64,000 bases of DNA, taken from Ophiobolus disseminans (lineage: Eukaryota > Ascomycota > Dothideomycetes > Pleosporales > Phaeosphaeriaceae). Positions 1 to 10,414 of the stretch are shown here, piece after piece (position 1 is the stretch's first letter; each line of letters starts with the position of its first letter). The stretch is from NCBI GenBank assembly GCA_010093685.1, contig MU006216.1, forward strand, positions 1,439,065 through 1,503,064, given 5' to 3'. Under the pieces are notes generated by a model, which did no database searches, was not told where the DNA came from, and was given only the letters and a program-made list of their open reading frames with translations. A program made the translations under genes and the position numbers.

Positions 1-1
1 C

Positions 2-157
2 TTCCAGGAGAAGGTACTTCCAGTCGAATTCAAGGGTCTCGAGGATAAGCCACGAAGAGTCAGCTTGGTTAAGCGATCAGATGGCTGGGAAGGCGTGCGC
101 AAGGTCGTCATTGCAGAGGTAGAAGCAGAGTTGCAAGCTGCTGAGAAAGGTGCTTAG
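2..157 (+). CDS. C-terminal fragment of an unidentified protein
   Basis: An open frame enters from the left edge of the window and ends at TAG 155-157, giving the last 51 residues of a protein. The fragment is charged, with a Glu/Ala-rich tail that looks like a terminal helix (AEVEAELQAAEKGA). No domain can be recognised from this piece. That it is real coding sequence is inferred from the clean frame up to the window edge and the typical codon use. Its 3' end converges on the dehydrogenase gene that ends at 239. Confidence 0.5.
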   Translation, partial: FQEKVLPVEFKGLEDKPRRVSLVKRSDGWEGVRKVVIAEVEAELQAAEKGA

Positions 158-238
158 ACATTCGAAGACTTACGTTGTAATAGCTGCATCAGCTTCTTGA
201 AAAACTCGCATTTAGATCTCATTTCCGTTCAACGACAC

Positions 239-1280
239 TCATGACTTCTCTTCTCCCTGCTGCTCACTCTTACTATCTCTCTCCCTAACAATCTCACGCT
301 CAAACCCCACCCCCGCCCTCTCCCTCACAACCCCAAACACAGCACTACTATCCATCCTCCGCCCCCTCATATCGCCCCACTTCTTAGCCTCCCCCGCAGC
401 CTCGAGATACATTTCCCCAATCTCCAACTTCATGCCCTTCTCCTTCGCCAAGTTCACGCCGTGCCCAACGTCCTTGATACCCAGCTCCAGCCCCGACCGC
501 GGCGCTTCGCCAGGCGCAGGACAGTACGCACCAGAGATGAGGCGCTCCGATACACCAGCTGCATATGCGCCGAAGTTGTGCTCGATGAGTGTGTGTAGCG
601 TGCCAGACGGGAGGTCGGATATACTCGCAAGTGTATGGGCTTCGGATAGTAGATACATCAAGCCCGCAGTAATGAAATTGCTGGTTGTTTTCAACAGCAA
701 TGCTTTTTCCGGCTCCTCACCCACATTAATCACAGCGCGCGCGATGACGCCTTGCAGGTAGGGCGTCACGGCTGAAACGGCGTCTGCGGGCCCGGCGATG
801 GCGATAAGCAACTGGCCTGCTTGCGCGACAGGCGTAGAGCCGAAGACTGGGGCTGCAAGGTAGGTGGCGGAATGTGATGTGATAATGGAGGCAACGGAGG
901 CTGTGGTGCTGGGGTGGACGGTTGTTGTGTCGATGAAGATTTTGCTGGTGATGGGGCCGCTGGATGTGAGTGTGTTGATTAGGGTTTTGAGGACTTCGTC
1001 GTCGCTGACCTGTCGTCAATATTAGAGAGGAAATGTGCTCGGAATGGGGGAGGCTTACAGAGATGAGGATTATGTCACAGCTTTGTACTAATTCTTCGGG
1101 TGATTGGCATGGTATGCCACCGAGCTCTTTCAGTGGTTCACCTCGAGAGATGGTGCGATTCCAGTATTTCAACGCAGGAAGGTGGTTTGATGTCATGTGC
1201 TTCTGTATGTTGGTTGCCATTGCCAGGCCCATTGATCCGAGGCCAATCCATCCCAGCTGCGGAGAGGTAGGCAGGGACAT
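239..1280 (-). CDS. NAD(P)-binding beta-hydroxyacid dehydrogenase (6PGDH/HIBADH-like)
   Basis: Two exons joined by a 49-base intron at 1010-1058 encode 330 aa. The N-terminus carries the Rossmann motif GWIGLGSMGLAMATN of the 6-phosphogluconate / 3-hydroxyisobutyrate dehydrogenase superfamily. Around the middle, LLLKTTSNFI supplies the conserved catalytic Lys and Asn of the family, followed by an all-helical C-terminal domain with a GIKDVGHGVNLAKEKG segment. The length fits the family (about 290-340 aa). Such enzymes oxidise or reduce beta-hydroxyacids. The substrate cannot be told from sequence: 3-hydroxyisobutyrate, tartronate semialdehyde and a biosynthetic imine-reductase-like role are all possible. 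The C-terminus ends in a charged, Glu/Lys-rich tail that is probably disordered. Confidence 0.85.
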
Positions 1281-1753
1281 ATTGCAAACAGTTCAGATTC
1301 AACTGGAGTGGTATATGTAATTCACTTCGAGTGATATAAAGGCGTGGTGGAAGTGACTCACGGATGTTGTGGTTTGAGAGAAGTGCCCACTAAACTAGCG
1401 TCAATGAGGTAAGTCGCTGTGCTTACGGATATTCAAGGAGCGGATGGGAGTCAAGTGTTTTGATACACTTCTTTTGGGAGCTGTGGATAATAGATAGTGT
1501 CTATGAGACAAGTAGAATTACTTGCGGCTCCCACGGAAGATACTCGTTCTCAACAGGTTCCATATGGATTGTGAGATAACAAAACAAAATTATGTTGAGT
1601 CTACCCAGCGCTGATTATCGCATCTGATTTGAACCGATTCGCCCTAAACTTCGCTCTCCTTGCTGTTCGCAAAGCAGAGGCATGTCCTGACTCCATAGGC
1701 ATGCTCCCGCTCTCCCGACTAACAGTTTCGTAGAACTGGTGTATAGGGTCGTG
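1281..1753. other. Intergenic, promoter of the dehydrogenase and 3' flank of the HET gene
   Basis: No coding frame on either strand looks real here. The stretch should hold the promoter of the leftward dehydrogenase gene and the 3' end of the leftward HET gene. I see no repeat. Confidence 0.5.
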
Positions 1754-3693
1754 TCAAACAATAACAAACTTGCGGGTCGTACGCTCAGCGAATTGTACTT
1801 CGTTCAGTGCACCGTCCATACACCCTTCCACGTAGGCCTCTCCAACAAGCCGATACTCGCCTGCTGTCGTCTCTCGCAGAATTACTGGGACATGTCCACC
1901 ATAGAGGATACAGCATACGTCTCCTTCTTTCATAATTTCTGGACCGAGACCAAGCTTGCCGTTATCCGTGCCGAAGATTCGTCGCCCGCGACATATTCTC
2001 ACAGCGTTAACTGTGAGTGAGTCTGTTACTGGAATTAGGTATGGAACACTTAATTGAAGCGGTACGACTGATAACTGGCTTGATTCCGAAAAGAACAGTG
2101 GCGTAGAGCTTAACGGCCAATCCCCTGGGTTGCCGCCCGTCAGTAAACTGATGACAGTCTGGTGGGTTGGAGGGGGATGGATGGTGTCGCGAGTGCATTC
2201 TAGTAGCTTCGACCAGAATTTGCCGAAGTTCGCGTTTGGATAGGTGATGACTGTGTTTCCAGTGAGCTTTATTGGCGTAAATGCAATACACCCAATCACG
2301 TAACCCTTGACCTCCAGCTTATCGGAGGAAACGACAGTGGGCTGCGCCAGGCTTGCCAATCGAGGACTGCGTCCGGCACTGTACAAGAATGTACCCATCA
2401 AACCTCCAAGCTGAATGCAATGGTTACGTATTTCCCATCTGGGTACCCATGATACACCACGTTCGAGGTCCTCTGAATCCCTATGATACACACAGGAGAG
2501 AATCTGGAGGTCACCAGAGCCCATCACCCAAGATGACGCAAAGTCCAGAAAAGTTTCTGCGACGGGTCTTTTGTAGTCAACGATGACTGGAGGATCATTG
2601 CCGCCAGTGATTCGAGGATGTCCAAGGAAGGCATAGAGGTGGTCAACAGGTAATGTGGCTTTGATACCGCTATCGCGAAGCTTGTAGAGTATATCCAGGA
2701 AGGAAAGATCTTTGAACTCATACGATGGATGGTTTGTAGTCAAAGGCTTGTCGTGGTCGAACTTTTGGACTTCGAGTCTTCCCATGTTTAGAAACTTGTA
2801 AGCCGTCAGAAGATTGAACGCCCTCTGAACGACGTCCTGTACATTCCAAAATCGGCAGGCCTCATATCCAAAAGTGCCAAAGATGACAACAAATGCGTAT
2901 AAAATCTCTTTCGGAATCTCGTGGTGGCCATAGATGAATGTTCCGTCCCGTGAGACCCCGAATTCCTGTGCGATCCAGGCTCTCTGGAACCATGCGGTGC
3001 CCAACATAGCTCTGATTATATTCCCTGTGGCATCAAAACGTCCATACCAACCGGGAGAAGTGGAGTCACGAAACACATGTGTGGGCAGAGGATCTGGCAT
3101 GTGTCCTGAGTAATGACCGGTGGAGGCGAACAACTGAAGTTGTAACGGACATTTTCCTAGTAATTCCGAGAACAGATCTTTGAGTGGCGCATCATCTATC
3201 GGCGAGTAACTTGATTATCGGTTAGATCCGTATTACAACTTCCTCGTGGTCAGGGATATGCCAATACTCACCCACACTGTGGCTTATCAGTCTGAAGCAC
3301 GAAGAGCACCTGGGAGGCCTGCCGAAAGACTGCGCCCATGATCTGTACTTGCTGATTCTTCTCTTCGGTGGCTCGTTGATTAATGCAAGCTGCATCAGCC
3401 CACAAAACCCTGGTGCTGCCATGAAGACGAATCCGCCTCAACACTGCGGCCAGCGTTTTTGGTATGTTGAGAACAGCACCAGCGCATGTGATGGGCTCCA
3501 CATTTGACGCATTCCCCCACACATAGGACACAGCTTCGTACCGTTCTTGGTGTACGCTGACTTCGGGGCGAAGATCGATGATAGTGAAAGTGAACGTGCA
3601 TCGGATAGGATCCGTTTCAGCACCAGGCTCCAGGTGTAGAAGACGGATGGAACTTGGCGATGGAAGGTCTTGGTATACGTATGAAGTGTCCAT
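1754..3693 (-). CDS. HET-domain (heterokaryon incompatibility) protein
   Basis: Two exons with a 62-base intron at 3210-3271 encode 625 aa. The first exon has the hallmark HET motifs: YEAVSYVWGN at about residue 53 and LWADAACINQ at about residue 97. These are two of the three conserved blocks of the HET (PF06985) domain, a TIR-like cell-death effector domain in filamentous fungi. The remaining 450 residues are typical of the variable C-terminal part of HET proteins, with no recognised NACHT, ankyrin or WD repeats. HET genes control non-self recognition after hyphal fusion. Which allele system this one belongs to, if any, cannot be told. Start chosen at the first ATG before the HET block. Confidence 0.88.
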
Positions 3694-4098
3694 GTCGTTC
3701 CATCTTTCCAGGCGCTTTTGGACCAGATGAGTTGCTTATCGCCATGAGTGTTGTTGGTTGCACGAGGCTACCCTTAGGTAGGCAGGCGCCTCCTGCAGCT
3801 GAAGTGAAGCGGCACAACACGCGAAACACCACAACATTGGACGACAACCTAACGGAAAGTTAGTATATACTCACAACACGTTCAATAATTTGGAAAGTCT
3901 TTTTTCTAAGGAGAGATGGGCCTTTGTGTGCTGTGTGACGGAAGGTTGCAGTACTGGGCACCTGCGGATGGGTGCCGAGGCATCGGTGCTCTTCAATGCT
4001 CTGCTCGCTTCCCAACCACGCCGCATTTTTACATAACATTCGTAAGTCGCACGCACTCCACGATCTTCCCAGTAAAAGTCCAGGCTTAGAGAACAACT
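3694..4098. promoter_or_regulatory. Divergent promoter region, HET gene / MAPEG-like gene
   Basis: This 405-base gap separates the starts of the leftward HET gene and the rightward MAPEG-like gene, so it should contain both promoters. No clear TATA box or repeat was seen, and the short frames inside it overlap each other and look like chance. Confidence 0.5.
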
Positions 4099-4631
4099 AT
4101 GCCCTCCTTCCTCGACACCTACAATCCATCTATCCTGGCAATCCCAGCCTACTACGTCCTCTCAGTACTCCCTCATGCCTTCGCGATCAAGGCCGCTACT
4201 CAAGGCCAACTCAATAAATGGGACAATCGCAATCCTCGCTCGTCCGACTTGAAGGCAAAGCTAAAGCAGCGTCTGCCTGCCGAAACTTTCGCCAGGTATG
4301 AGCGCATGGAAGCGTGCCACGCCAATGGTATGGAGGTACGTATTTCAATATGACATGAGCATACATGAGTTGATTATCACAGAATCTGCCTCTCTTCGCT
4401 ACAGCAGTTGTTCTGGGAAATATGGCCGGGCTCAAGAAGCATGGCTTGGATGGGCTGAATGGCTTTGTGGGTCTCTTTCTTGCCATCCGAGTACTTTACA
4501 CGGGAGTCTACATGAGCAATCAGACGCAGGGCCAGACGCTCCTCCGTAGTGGACTTTGGAACGCGGGCGTCATGTTGTGCCTTACGACAATCATTCGCGC
4601 GGCGAGGGCACTTGGTGGTGACAAGATCTAG
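4099..4631 (+). CDS. MAPEG-superfamily small integral membrane protein
   Basis: Two exons with a 47-base intron at 4336-4382 give 161 aa. The layout is that of fungal MAPEG (PF01124) proteins: an N-terminal hydrophobic helix (ILAIPAYYVLSVLPHAF), a polar loop with NPRSSDLKAKLKQRL, a conserved RYERMEACHANGMEV segment, then NLPLFATAVVLGNMAG and two further hydrophobic helices with RVLYTGVYMSNQTQGQTLLRSG. The motif NxPLF/ARxxY-like spacing and RxGxW resemble microsomal glutathione-S-transferase relatives. An enzymatic role in eicosanoid-like or glutathione chemistry is family knowledge, and the physiological function of this fungal branch is not known. Likely located in the ER membrane. Confidence 0.8.
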
Positions 4632-5615
4632 ACGACGATGGGGCGGCAATATGACACCGGGAGGCTTCGTCTTGGGAGTCTCTGCCCTTTCCATCGATCT
4701 CCACCTTCTTGGTAGAACAGGCACCTGTATGATATGTAACAGCAATCGTAAGCGACAAAGGACATGTATGCAATAGCAACACGGCAGCCTGGTATCTCAA
4801 TACTTGGAATGAGCCCATGGGCAGAGCGCGTGAGGGCCCAAATCTTGGTTAAACGAAATCACCGAGCTCAAGTGAAAGGACAAACATGTAAAGGACAGCG
4901 AACGATGATACGGGTCGAAGATGTAATTGCATGATCCCTTGGGCGGGAAAGCGCATCTTTCATCCTTATCGAATAAAGGTTTGAAGGGCTAGGTGAACCC
5001 TTCGCTCACGCAAGCTGGGGCAGCTAAACGGATCTGCCCGAAAGTCGTTGCCTGGTGCGCGACAAGTTCCACATGCAGCACGGCCAAACGTGTCCAGAAG
5101 GTCGAGGAGACTGATAAAAGGTGCAAACGAGCTGAGACTGGCTTCGTCAACAATTCTCACCGCAACTCCTGCAGTAGACTCGATAAGCGATCGGGAAGCA
5201 ATCACGTGTCAAGTGCCAAGGTTTTCGCCCGCGTCGCTAACTCCACCACCTCTCTTCTACTTCCAGTGCATCAATTAGAGTACATCGACAACCCGCCCAC
5301 CCCATCACCAACCACACCCGACTCTCTTGAACATATTCCGTAAGTAACCGTCATCGCCCCGCGTCGCCCGCCCTGCCTTTGATGGTCGCACCATGGGCGC
5401 CACACGCCTCTCTCGCTGTCCTCTTCCCTCAATGCCGCATCGGTCACGCAATACGGCTTGCGCCGACACGACACCTCTCTCCACGCACTCAAACGGCTGT
5501 TGATGACGTAAAGCCGCTCTTCTCTTTACCTTACTAACAGACGGCGTCCAGGTTCGAGAGTCTTTACACCGCCTTCACACCACCCTACCATCACAAAGCA
5601 CCACCCACCGCAATC
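4632..5615. other. Intergenic and 5' leader of arf1
   Basis: The stretch between the MAPEG-like stop and the Arf1 start holds no convincing coding frame. Its right half is pyrimidine-rich and probably transcribed as the Arf1 leader, including the likely leader intron listed separately. Confidence 0.5.
5340..5540 (+). other. Probable 5'-UTR intron of arf1
   Basis: A consensus donor GTAAGT lies at 5340-5345. It is followed about 200 bases later by the branch-point-like CTTACTAACAG, whose AG ends at 5540. The pair lies in the pyrimidine-rich leader 75-275 bases upstream of the Arf1 ATG. It is longer than the coding introns here (about 50 bases), which is common for leader introns of highly expressed fungal genes. 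Transcript evidence is lacking. Confidence 0.45.
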
Positions 5616-6339
5616 ATGGGTCTCACATTCTCGAAGCTGTTCGATAAGCTATGGGGAAAGAAGGAGATGCGCATTCTGATGGTCGGTCTCGACGCTGCCG
5701 GAAAGACCACCATTCTGTACAAGCTCAAGCTCGGTGAAATCGTCACCACCATCCCAACCATTGGTACGCTGCGGCCCGTGCGAGCATAACGAGGACAGTG
5801 CGCTGATACCATACCCTGCAGGCTTCAACGTCGAGACCGTTGAGTACAAGAACATCCAGTTCACCGTGTGGGATGTCGGTGGTCAGGACAAGATCCGCCC
5901 GCTGTGGAGGCATTACTTCCAGAACACCCAGGGTATCATCTTCGTCGTTGACAGCAACGATCGCGATCGTGTTGTTGAGGCCCGCGAGGAGCTCCAGCGA
6001 ATGCTGAACGAGGATGAGCTCCGGGATGCTCTTCTCCTGGTCTTCGCCAACAAGCAGGATTTGCCCGTAAGCCGACCATCATCTGCCAAGTTTTTGATGA
6101 TCCAAAATCGACTGACACTTTTCTTAGAACGCGATGAACGCCGCTGAGATCACCGACAAGCTTGGCCTCCACAGCCTCCGACAACGTGCCTGGGTATGTC
6201 CATGCGAAACCCGCTCTTGCCAGCGCCGAGCTAACAATGCCCCTAGTACATCCAGTCCACTTGCGCCACATCCGGTGACGGTCTGTACGAGGGTCTCGAG
6301 TGGTTGAGCAACTCGCTCCGCAAGGCTGGCCACAACTAA
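5616..6339 (+). CDS. arf1: ADP-ribosylation factor 1, small GTPase
   Basis: Four exons (introns 5764-5821, 6067-6127, 6194-6246) encode 183 aa, the usual Arf length. The protein starts MGLTFSKLF, with the Gly2 needed for N-myristoylation and an amphipathic helix. It keeps all nucleotide-binding motifs: GLDAAGKTT (P-loop), switch I ending TIGFNVETVEYKN, WDVGGQDKIRPLW (switch II), NKQDLPNAM and CATSGDGLYEGLEWL. Arf1 recruits the COPI coat and other effectors to Golgi membranes in its GTP form. Intron 1 splits the Gly of the TIGF motif, and the splice restores the conserved motif exactly, which supports the model. Confidence 0.97.
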
Positions 6340-7089
6340 GCTGCCCATGCGCATCGGACGTCAGCGATCCGCACATGTCAACGTCTGCTAGCCCAGACAC
6401 GTCACGCCTAAAATGTCCTGTCATGGCCAGCCCCGCCATATCTCTCTCGCAAGCCACATATACGACCATGGAACGAATGCATCGGTGTCTTTCAAATCGG
6501 ATGGTGGAGCGGACTCGATTTCATTTCACCATTGGAGTTTGTGCAATGCTATGAGTCGCGTCTCTGGATTGTTGGTGTCTTGAACCCGAACAGTCTCTCT
6601 GGTTACTTTACGGTACTATCAAATTTGAACCTCTTTTATTAGAACCTGAATCGCGGGGATGTACATCATGCACGTGTCTTTCCCTAGACTGTGCGCATGT
6701 TGAACTAACTTCCAAATGGTGTCCATTACGATCTTGGCGTGAAGAACACTTTATCCGCAAGTTGTGAAAGCCTGAGAAAGGCTAAGCTTGGCGATTACAT
6801 GTACGTATGTAAAATGTAATCTAACTTGTAAAAAGGCTCTGTAGATATACAGGATAGTGTATCTATATTTCCAGCTTTCGCGATTTAAAGGCACTGGGCT
6901 ACGTTGCAAAAGTAGCGATCGCATCAAGAGTGTATAATTCACTACGGCATGTATGCATCATCTTTCGTTTCATGATATCAATTCCAGAACGCCAACCATC
7001 CCTACTCATGCGAAAGAAAGCCGTTGAACTTCTCGACTTGATCATCGCTATGCCTTCATAAATGCTTCATTCCTGCCTTGAATCTGCTC
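6340..7089. other. Intergenic between convergent arf1 and mob2, with a MITE
   Basis: Holds the 3' untranslated regions of the two convergent genes and one copy of the inverted-repeat element described at 6760-6885. Nothing else is recognisable. Confidence 0.55.
6760..6885 (+). mobile_element. MITE, copy A (126 bp)
   Basis: A short non-coding element with imperfect terminal inverted repeats: the left end reads AGTTGTGAAAGCCTG and the right end, reversed, AATCGCGAAAGCTGG. It shares most of its length with copies at 19094-19225 (opposite orientation) and 31405-31529, including the internal blocks TACATGTACGTATGTA and CTCTGTAGATATACAG. The right flank keeps TA at 6886-6887 and the left flank is CA, a possible mutated TA target site. 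Size, inverted repeats and TA preference fit a non-autonomous Tc1/mariner-type MITE. It sits between convergent 3' ends. Confidence 0.75.
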
Positions 7090-8402
7090 TCATTGAGCTG
7101 TTCCAGCTGGCGGTCCACCCGCACTCCTCGGTGGCGCATTCTCCTTTGATCCTGCTGGAGGTGGAAGCAGCCCCTTCTCACCCCACAAGTCGATCAGAGG
7201 CTGCATGGGCTCGGTCTCCTTGTCGCCAATCAAGTTGAACAGCTTGCCGACATTGATGAAATGGATGAAGCACGTGTTCAACTCCTTGTACGCGCCAACG
7301 TTCCAGAAGGGATCCAGCCAATGGCCGTGGTAGATGTGCGCGTAGCATCGCATCATTTGGCGGTAGATGCTCTTGATGTCGCCCTCGAACGTCTCTGGGA
7401 AGCCCGAAGACTTACCAAGCCAATCGCGGCCGGCGAGCTGGGATAGAGGAGCATTGAGGCTGGTGGGTCCGAGAGGTTGAGGGGCGCCGCCAGTAGCTAG
7501 GGAGCCAGAAGCGTAGGTTGCTGCTGCGATGGAGACGGAGTTTGTGTCGGTGGGAAAGATGTTGGGGTCGTTGATCTTACCGACAATCCACTTCTGGACG
7601 AGGTTGATGTACTGAATTGCTGGGATCTTGATGGGCTTCTTTTGGTTGTCGAGCCAGGTATAAGTGTGGCCGCTGGCTGACATGGTAGGACATACTTCTG
7701 GATTGCAGATTGGCTTGCCGGTCTTGTCGTCAACTACCTTGATGACCTCGATCATCTGTTCAAGCAGACGGTACTGTTCCACGACTGGTCACATGGTCAA
7801 CTACAACCCCTCATTTGAAGATCAATTAGCGTACCCGTGTGTGCAAGCCACTCGCCCTCCTCCACGAGCTTCGGCTTGGCAGCAAGAGTCATGAAGTTGC
7901 CCTTCACGATAAGGTTCGAGTACTCATCGCGGAAGAAGAAAGGCGGTCTGCGAGAACCAGCCGGCGCGGATCCGTCCGTGCCACCTTGGCTTTCGAACGA
8001 CATGGCAGAAGACAATGCTGGCGAATGGGGCATAGGCGGTACACTCGGAGGCTGCTGAGAGGTAGGAGAGTTCGAGTATGGCGTTGTTGGAGAGGGAGAG
8101 CCTCCTTTGCCCTGTTGTTGATTGTTGCCCTTATTGGAGCGACCAGCAAGGCCTTGGCGTCTAACAAGTGCTATGTTAGAGAAAAGCAACCTGAGGCCGA
8201 TGACGCAGATATAAAAGCAGAGGCTGGCGGGAAGAATAGACGCGAGTTGACGTGCATATCACACATTCAAATTGTGAAACATGTGCAGCAGAGCGACTGA
8301 AACAGAGACGCAGACCAGGCCGTGACATGGGGGCAGCCGAAGCATTTGGGGAAGGGAGCGGGTTGTGCCAAGCACTTACACGCTGGAGAAGAAGGACGCC
8401 AT
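7090..8402 (-). CDS. mob2: MOB kinase activator, Mob2-like
   Basis: Three exons (introns 7785-7834 and 8161-8379) encode 347 aa. Exon 1 is only 23 bases (MASFFSSV). A Ser/Pro/Gln-rich N-terminus of about 95 residues precedes the Mob domain. The domain opens with NLIVKGNFMTLAAKPK, close to the Mob2 branch, then GEWLAHTVVEQ. The structural zinc ligands are present: the two Cys in CNPEVCP and the two His in CYAHIYHGHW. Mob2 proteins bind and activate the NDR kinase Cbk1/COT-1 in polarity and septation. Odd points: about 45 Ala/Gly/Ser-rich residues are inserted between the NIFPTD strand and the RQMMRCYAH helix, and the C-terminus has a Pro-rich tail. Start is the ATG of the tiny exon 1, whose splice restores VRQGLAGRSNKG. 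Confidence 0.9.
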
Positions 8403-8794
8403 GATTCGGTGGAGTCAGCAATGCCGTGCGGAGTGTTGGCGAGGAGCGTGTCTCGTGCACTTGACTATAGCGGCAGAGTGCGTATGCAGAGGACAGAGAG
8501 GGGAGTGTTGTTGGTGATACGTCTCGAGCAGCCAGCGTTTTTAGACCCGCTCAGGGCTCCGGCTGCATCGAGAAGGGGCGGCGCGCTAGGGCCCGATTGG
8601 GAAAGCGCGACTTCATTGTTGCGCGGAACTTTGTTCACCTGGTAGTCGAGCCGACGTCGCGTCTGCCTTTACTTGCACGTCCGCCGTTCATCTTCATCGC
8701 CTTTTTATCATTGCAGTCGCATCGATCGCCTCCATACTCGGCTATCCTTCACGATCAACCAAGTGCGCATTCGCGGGAAACAGCAGCTGCGACC
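8403..8794. promoter_or_regulatory. Divergent promoter region, mob2 / leo1
   Basis: This 392-base gap separates two divergent starts and must carry both promoters. It is GC-rich with no TATA box, as expected for housekeeping genes. No repeat was seen. Confidence 0.55.
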
Positions 8795-10205
8795 ATGTCC
8801 GACGCGGCTCTTGACCCGACCATCACAGACGACGAGGTCGACGATGTAGCGACCCCGGCAGGCAACGAGGAAGTTGAGGCGCCGGTCGACACAGTAGAGG
8901 AAAACGGCTTAGACGAGGACGAGGATGACCTGTTCGGCGATGGGGGCGATGCAGAGGAGCCAGAGTGAGTATGCATGGAGCTACTTGACCATGCAATGCT
9001 GACCATTTCATAGACACCGCAAGCTGGACGATGAAGAGCTCGACTCGGGCGACGATGAGGGCCGCGCAGATCGCGTCAAGGCGCCGGAAGCCGTGGAGGA
9101 AGAGCACGAGCAGCACACATTCGCAGTCATGGACGCGGACATCTCGCGACACGCCATCCCCGAGCCCAGCGACGGCGAGCTGTATCTACTGAAGGTGCCG
9201 CGATTCCTGTCCTTCGACCCCACCGCCTTCAGCCACAAGACCTTCCAGCCGCCCGCCACAGACCACCACTCGAAGCTCGCCGCCTCGGAGCAGTTCTCAG
9301 CCTACAACACCGCCATGTCCACCATCCGGTGGCGCCGCTCGCCTTCTAACAACGCCGAACTGCAGTCAAATGCTCGCATTTTGAGGTGGTCAGACGGGTC
9401 CTTGACTCTGCAGGTTGCGAATGACCCGACCACACAATTCGACATCGATGCGAACACGCTTGCGCCGCCTCAAGTCAACCCCAAGATTCCCACACCGACG
9501 TCGACCAAGGCTGGCGCAAAGCCGAGCTCTAAGCTCGAGAGCTACACATACTTGGTCGCACCCTACGAAGAAGCTAATGTAATGCGCGTAACCAACAAGC
9601 TCACCACGTCCCTCAACATCGTCCCCGCCTCAAATCTAAAGGATTCCGCACTCGAGAAGCTCCAAAACGACCTCGCACAAATTGCCAGCCGCGGCCGTGA
9701 CGAGTCCGACCAGGCCATATCCTTTGTCGACGTGAGCGAGGACCCCGAACTACGGCGGCAGAGAGAGGAGGCCACATTCAAGGAGAAGCAGCGGCAAGCT
9801 CGCGCGCGTGAGAAGCACGAAGCACGCCAAGCTGAACGCGCAGTCCGCACTGTTGGCCGCTCTAGCGGACGCGCGGGCGGACTTTCTCTCGATGACCTGG
9901 AAGACGGTGCTGGTCGGCCCAAGAAACCGCGGCAAAAGGGTGGCTTGCGGCGAGACTGGAGCGATGACGATGACTACGGTGGCAGAGGAGTGGGCAAGTC
10001 ACGAGAAGACGACTACGACGAGGAAGATGATTTCATCGCTGCTAGTGACGAAGAACCTGAGATCGTGGACGATGACGATGACCTGGATGACGGCATTGCA
10101 CCAAGCCCGAAGAGGAGGGCGGGTGCGGATGACGACGATGAAGAAGTGGTGGTCAACAGGACGAAGAGGCGGAGAGTGGTTGACGACGATGAAGACGACG
10201 AGTAG
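8795..10205 (+). CDS. leo1: Leo1, subunit of the Paf1 transcription elongation complex
   Basis: Two exons with a 49-base intron at 8965-9013 encode 453 aa. An acidic N-terminus (about 1-75) leads into the Leo1 domain: VPRFLSFDPTAF at about 122, NARILRWSDGSLTLQV near 180 and SYTYLVAPYEEANVMRVTNKL near 240. The C-terminal 150 residues are highly charged, with alternating acidic runs and basic RKRR-like patches typical of Leo1. Paf1C travels with RNA polymerase II and supports H2B ubiquitylation and H3K4/K36 methylation. The donor GTGAGT and acceptor TAG join at the EEPEHRKLDDEE segment without breaking the frame. Confidence 0.95.
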
Positions 10206-10414
10206 ACGGACCACATTATCAACTTGCCCGTCGAACAATTCCAGGGCAACTTATCGAGAACGAGACATCAATTTATTGGATATCAGCATAGCACGGCGTA
10301 TGGTCATATTGCTTCATCTGTAGGATTGGAGGTAGTAGCTGGGATCTAGCTCATCACATCTAAGCAATATAATCTCGAAGTACGATGCCAATCGATTCGC
10401 TGAGAAATAACATT

